Assembly (NCBI GenBank): GCA_011523845.1
Contig: WTFV01000130.1
Coordinates: 1-38,539, forward strand
Direction: 5' to 3'
DNA: 38,539 nucleotides
DNA from: Acidobacteriota bacterium
GTDB taxonomy: Bacteria > Acidobacteriota > Vicinamibacteria > Vicinamibacterales > UBA8438
The notes under the pieces are model-generated. The model did no database searches and was not told the DNA's origin. It saw only the letters and a program-made list of their open reading frames with translations. Both the position numbers and the translations under genes were made by a program. Below, piece after piece: positions 35,802 through 38,539 of this stretch (position 1 is the first letter of the stretch; every line of letters starts with the position of its first letter).

Positions 35802-35836
35802 TTGGCAATATATGCCAACGCCTCCCGGCCTGGCAA
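35802..35836 (-). promoter_or_regulatory. promoter and palindromic operator of the toxin-antitoxin pair
   Basis: On the minus strand TTGCCA (35836-35831), an 18-nt spacer and TATATT (35812-35807) form a good sigma70-type promoter. The -10 box lies inside the perfect inverted repeat TTGGCA-ATATA-TGCCAA (35802-35818), well placed for repression by the ribbon-helix-helix antitoxin. A second palindrome, TCACGCGTGA, lies at 35765-35774 in the leader. Confidence 0.65.
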
Positions 35837-35921
35837 GACGGCCGCCGCCCGTCATTCGTCCCGGCAAGCGCCGGACGGGAAACCTCTCGCGCCGCACGCG
35901 ACCGGAACGTCGGGATGGCTC

Positions 35922-36974
35922 TCACGGAGACTCTTCCGACGAAAGGGGCAGCGGAAAGCGCGACTCGAAGCCGGGGGTGGCGCGGAACGCGACGTCTCCC
36001 GACTCGGGGTCAGCCGCGATGAAGCAGGCGGCGATACCGTGCGCCGCGGCCCAGGCCATGCCCCCTTCCTGCCCCGTCACGTACAGCGCGGTCGACAGCG
36101 CGTCCGCCACGAAGGCGCTCTCGTGCCAGACGGTGACGGACCCGGACCGGCTGACCGGGCGTCCGCTGCGCGGGTCGATAATGTGTCCGATCCGGGTGCC
36201 GTCCTCCAGGACCAGGTCCCGCTCGGATCCACCGCTGGTGGCGATTGAACCCGTCGCCAGTGCCAGCTCGACAACGGCGGTGTCGCGCCGCGCGGGGTGC
36301 GCGAGGCCCACCGTCCACGGGCCGTCGGACACCTCGCCCGAAACCGCGATCTGCCCGCCGAAGTCGATGAACCAGGCGCCGGGCCGGTGGCGTTCGGCCT
36401 CCCGAACGCGGTCGAGCGCCTCGCCCTTGCCGAATCCTCCCGCGTCCAGGGTGACGGCGGCGCGGCGTGTGATGTCGCATGCCTCGGAGTCGATCTCCAG
36501 ATGCCCGAGGCCGGAGACGGCCAGTGCCGCCTCCAGTTCGTCGTCGTCCGGCTGCCGGCCCTCTCCGCGCAACCCCCACACGTCGATGAGACCGCCCACG
36601 GCCGGATCGAATGCGCCACCCGTCGCCGCGCTCCACCCGCCGAGGCGATCGAGGAGGCCGCACACCGCCCGGGGCACCGCCAGCGGCTCGCCCACCGGCT
36701 GCCTGTTCACCGCGCTCAGGACGCTGTCTTCCCGCCACGTGCTGAGTTCGCCTTCGGTTCGCTCGATGACGCGGACCATCCGTTCCAGCTTCGCCAGCCC
36801 GGTCTCGCGATCCGCGGTCTCGGCCACGAGCGTGGCGACGGTGCCCATGAGGAACACCGTGCGCTCGACGCGGACCGGTTGCCGCGAAGGCGCCGTCGCG
36901 GCGGCAAGGCCGCAGGCCGCTGCGCCGAGGCACAGCAGCGGGGGTACCGCGAAGCGTGCCGCGAGCCGCGTCAT
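35922..36974 (-). CDS. apbE: FAD:protein FMN transferase (ApbE lipoprotein)
   Basis: Attaches FMN from FAD to Thr/Ser of FMN-binding domains outside the cytoplasm. The 350-residue product has a hydrophobic N-terminus with AAC near residue 21 (possible lipobox LGAAAC). It continues with ERTVFLMGTVATLVAE, the STWREDSVLSAVN block, GGAFDPAVGGLIDVWGL, LDAGGFGKGEALDRV (FAD region), IDFGGQIAVSG, and IGHIIDPRSGRPV with the metal Asp in HESAFVADALSTAL. The ATG at 36974 overlaps the stop of the membrane-protein gene (ATGA). Its likely client is the FMN-binding protein two genes upstream, and perhaps also the paralogue at 30283. Confidence 0.95.
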   Translation of the reverse strand: MTRLAARFAVPPLLCLGAAACGLAAATAPSRQPVRVERTVFLMGTVATLVAETADRETGLAKLERMVRVIERTEGELSTWREDSVLSAVNRQPVGEPLAVPRAVCGLLDRLGGWSAATGGAFDPAVGGLIDVWGLRGEGRQPDDDELEAALAVSGLGHLEIDSEACDITRRAAVTLDAGGFGKGEALDRVREAERHRPGAWFIDFGGQIAVSGEVSDGPWTVGLAHPARRDTAVVELALATGSIATSGGSERDLVLEDGTRIGHIIDPRSGRPVSRSGSVTVWHESAFVADALSTALYVTGQEGGMAWAAAHGIAACFIAADPESGDVAFRATPGFESRFPLPLSSEESP

Positions 36975-37450
36975 GGCGAGAGACGCGCGGGTCCCGGCAG
37001 CGACGTCGCGACCCTCCCGGACGAGGTCGCGTCGATCCGCCGGCCGTTGACCAGATGGATGCCGTAGCCGACGACGAACACGGCGCTGGCGGCGACGTGC
37101 GTCCAGATGAAGAAGGTGATGAGTCCCGGCGTGGAGACTGCCTGGATGAGATAGCCGCTGAAGGCCATCGCGGAGAAACCGAGCAGCGCGGTCCATCCCG
37201 TCCGGCGGTTCGCCGTGTTCCGCGACCGGAGCTTTCCGAACGAATGCGAGCGAAACAGCATCCCGAAGAAGGCGACGAAGAGGGGCGCCGCCACGACGTG
37301 CAGCGACAGCATCGCGGACTGCCACGGGTGGTTGACGATGGCGAACGGGTCGTCGGTGGTCATCCCGTATTTCATGTAGAAGTACACGACGCCGGTCGCC
37401 AGGACGACGGCGTGGAACGCGTTGAATCCCCAGCGCTCCCACCAGGTCAT
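36971..37450 (-). CDS. DUF4405-like membrane protein, probable b-type cytochrome
   Basis: A 159-residue protein with four hydrophobic helices: about 9-29, 45-65, 85-105 and 110-130. Histidines lie within or near helices in FNAFHAVVLATG, VNHPWQSAMLSLHVVAAP and IWTHVAASAVFVVGYGIHL. These could ligate two b hemes, as in DUF4405/NapC-related membrane cytochromes. It would pass electrons from the membrane to the flavoprotein encoded by the preceding gene. The ATG overlaps the FMN-binding gene stop and the stop overlaps the apbE start (both ATGA). Confidence 0.78.
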   Translation of the reverse strand: MTWWERWGFNAFHAVVLATGVVYFYMKYGMTTDDPFAIVNHPWQSAMLSLHVVAAPLFVAFFGMLFRSHSFGKLRSRNTANRRTGWTALLGFSAMAFSGYLIQAVSTPGLITFFIWTHVAASAVFVVGYGIHLVNGRRIDATSSGRVATSLPGPARLSP

Positions 37451-38037
37451 GGCGCGCCGCGCCCCGCCGGTCGCTGGCCTTCCAGAACCCGATCGAGCGC
37501 CAGGATCCGGCGCACCGCGGCGTTGACCGCGTGGGTCGTCAGCGTCGCCCCGGCAATCGGACGGATCGCACGGTGGATCGCGATGTCGTCCCCGAGCGGC
37601 CTGTCGTAGTACTGTCGCTTCCAGCGCTCGGGAGCCAGGTACTCGGGAGGCTCCAGGAAGGCGGTGACGTCGATGCGTCGGACGCGCCCGTCGGCATCGA
37701 GCGAGACGAGCAGGCTCTCGCGCTTGGTCCGGACCACGTGCGTGTCCACGTAGGCCCGGCCGACGACGACGCCCTTGCGCCGCGCCCGATAGCGGGCGTA
37801 GATCCGGGCGCGTACGTCCTCGCGCGACAGCTCGGCAATCCGCTCCGCCTGCTGCGCCGTCAGGTAGACGCGGTCCGCGGTGATGGTCGCGCCCGCGAAC
37901 ACCGCTTTCAGCGCCGCCTGGCGCGACACGACGCCGGGTTGCCCGGACGCGGCGCCGCCCGCGAGGACGAGCCACGTAACCAGCACGCCCACCACGCGCC
38001 TGCCTGCCACCCGCCCCGCTGTCGACCGCTGCTTCAT
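37447..38037 (-). CDS. exported FMN-binding-domain protein
   Basis: A 196-residue protein. The N-terminus is basic followed by a hydrophobic helix (VVGVLVTWLVLAGGAASG), a signal peptide or anchor. The mature domain has VVGRAYVDTHVVRTKRESLL, GRVRRIDVTAFLEPPEYLAP, and the flavinylation region IAGATLTTHAVNAAVRRILALD, in which the Thr of GAT is the expected FMN attachment residue. It is clearly paralogous to the protein at 30283. GGAGAG lies upstream of the ATG at 38037. It is the first gene of a three-gene electron-transfer operon with the DUF4405-like protein and ApbE. Confidence 0.88.
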   Translation of the reverse strand: MKQRSTAGRVAGRRVVGVLVTWLVLAGGAASGQPGVVSRQAALKAVFAGATITADRVYLTAQQAERIAELSREDVRARIYARYRARRKGVVVGRAYVDTHVVRTKRESLLVSLDADGRVRRIDVTAFLEPPEYLAPERWKRQYYDRPLGDDIAIHRAIRPIAGATLTTHAVNAAVRRILALDRVLEGQRPAGRGAP

Positions 38038-38152
38038 GATCGGACTCTCTCCTGTCAGTCCCGGCTCCGCGTCGTCCGCGCGAGCGCTGGCGCGGATTCC
38101 CTTGCGGCTTGCGCCTCGGTACTCACGTCGCTCCGTTCTGCGGCGCAAGCTC

Positions 38153-38539
38153 CTAGAACGCGTATCCCACGCTGAAGTTGAACTGGTCGACCCCGCTGTC
38201 GACGGCGTTGTTCACCCACATGTGATCCACCTTGAGGACGATGTTCGGGATCGGCTTCAGCTCGACGCCGAAGGTCGTGTAGGTGTTGTTCCTGCCCGGG
38301 TCGCGCGTGAACCCCGCCGCCAGGGCGGTGTGCGTGTCGACCTTCTCGTAGCGCAGGTACGGCGTCAGCCCCACGCCGCCGGCCCCCGGAGCCTGCGAGA
38401 GCACGTCGTAGCCGAACTGCACGTAGCCGCCCTGCATCTTCTCCGCGACGCCGCTCCTGCCCTCCAGGCCGAGCACCTGGTTCAGCATCGACGTGTCGTC
38501 GAGGCCGGCCCGCGCGAACAGGACCCGGAAATCGAAGCC
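38153..38539 (-). CDS. outer-membrane beta-barrel protein, C-terminal part (cut by window edge)
   Basis: The last 128 residues of a protein whose N-terminal part lies beyond the right edge; the frame stays open to the end (GFDFRVLFARAGLDDTS before the first internal Met). Alternating strands such as GGYVQFGYDVLSQ, LTPYLRYEKVDTH, YTTFGVELKPIPNIVLKVDH and FNFSVGYAF end in a terminal Phe, the BAM-recognition signature of outer-membrane barrels. The pattern resembles phosphate-selective-porin-like (OprO/P-type) proteins. It is 115 bp upstream of the FMN-binding gene on the same strand, so it may share its transcript. Confidence 0.82.
   Translation of the reverse strand, partial: GFDFRVLFARAGLDDTSMLNQVLGLEGRSGVAEKMQGGYVQFGYDVLSQAPGAGGVGLTPYLRYEKVDTHTALAAGFTRDPGRNNTYTTFGVELKPIPNIVLKVDHMWVNNAVDSGVDQFNFSVGYAF

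Overview
The window is a GC-rich bacterial chromosome segment. Its 16S rRNA character, a decayed permease of the ADOP type (acidobacterial duplicated orphan permease), a secreted protein with a GRWEDDTLVVET-type motif, and SMP-30, DUF418 and DUF5671 proteins suggest an Acidobacteriota member, possibly of the Vicinamibacteria. That placement is inference from gene content; no alignment was run. The left edge cuts a 16S rRNA gene and the right edge cuts an outer-membrane barrel gene.

Layout. (1) 1-1521, minus strand: a 16S gene that lacks an internal segment of about 130 nt, its leader with a boxA-like element, and a strong sigma70-type promoter. (2) 1869-14640, minus strand: a housekeeping run in transcription order M16 peptidase, metallo-beta-lactamase-fold protein, purB, purS, purQ, a 67-residue membrane protein, purL, purF, a HEAT-repeat exported protein, then purM, purN and tyrS. 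Most junctions are 1-4 bp ATGA/GTGA/TGATG overlaps, so translation is probably coupled. A 106-bp MITE-like element with 26-bp inverted ends sits exactly at the stop codon of the HEAT gene. (3) rlmN (plus strand) begins an accessory zone.

(4) 15930-18737: an AT-richer two-gene cassette (a Tat-exported protein with a six-cysteine hydrophobic tail plus a small membrane protein), then a scar with a frameshifted ADOP permease remnant and a 53-bp copy of rlmN. (5) 18738-25522: a compact RiPP locus of the thiazole/oxazole-modified microcin (TOMM) class. It has a YcaO cyclodehydratase ending in PLPYP, a LytS-type kinase and LytTR regulator, a 37-residue precursor with six consecutive cysteines after a streptolysin-S-like junction, a ThiF-like leader-binding protein, and two adjacent SagB-type genes, one apparently degenerate. 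The parts fit together as follows: the ThiF-like protein would bind the leader, YcaO would cyclise cysteines to thiazolines, SagB would oxidise them to thiazoles, and the two-component pair would control expression. No exporter, leader peptidase or immunity gene is visible. This locus is the main discovery candidate.

(6) 25579-30037: mtaB, a receiver-less sigma54 enhancer-binding protein, a small anchored coiled coil built of identical heptads, and an NhaC antiporter. (7) 30283-33959: an FMN-binding exported protein, a DUF5671 protein, a secreted protein and a DUF418 protein. (8) 34066-38539, minus strand: an SMP-30 lipoprotein, a ParE/antitoxin pair with a palindromic operator, a three-gene flavin electron-transfer operon (FMN-binding protein, DUF4405-like membrane protein, ApbE), and the end of a barrel protein.
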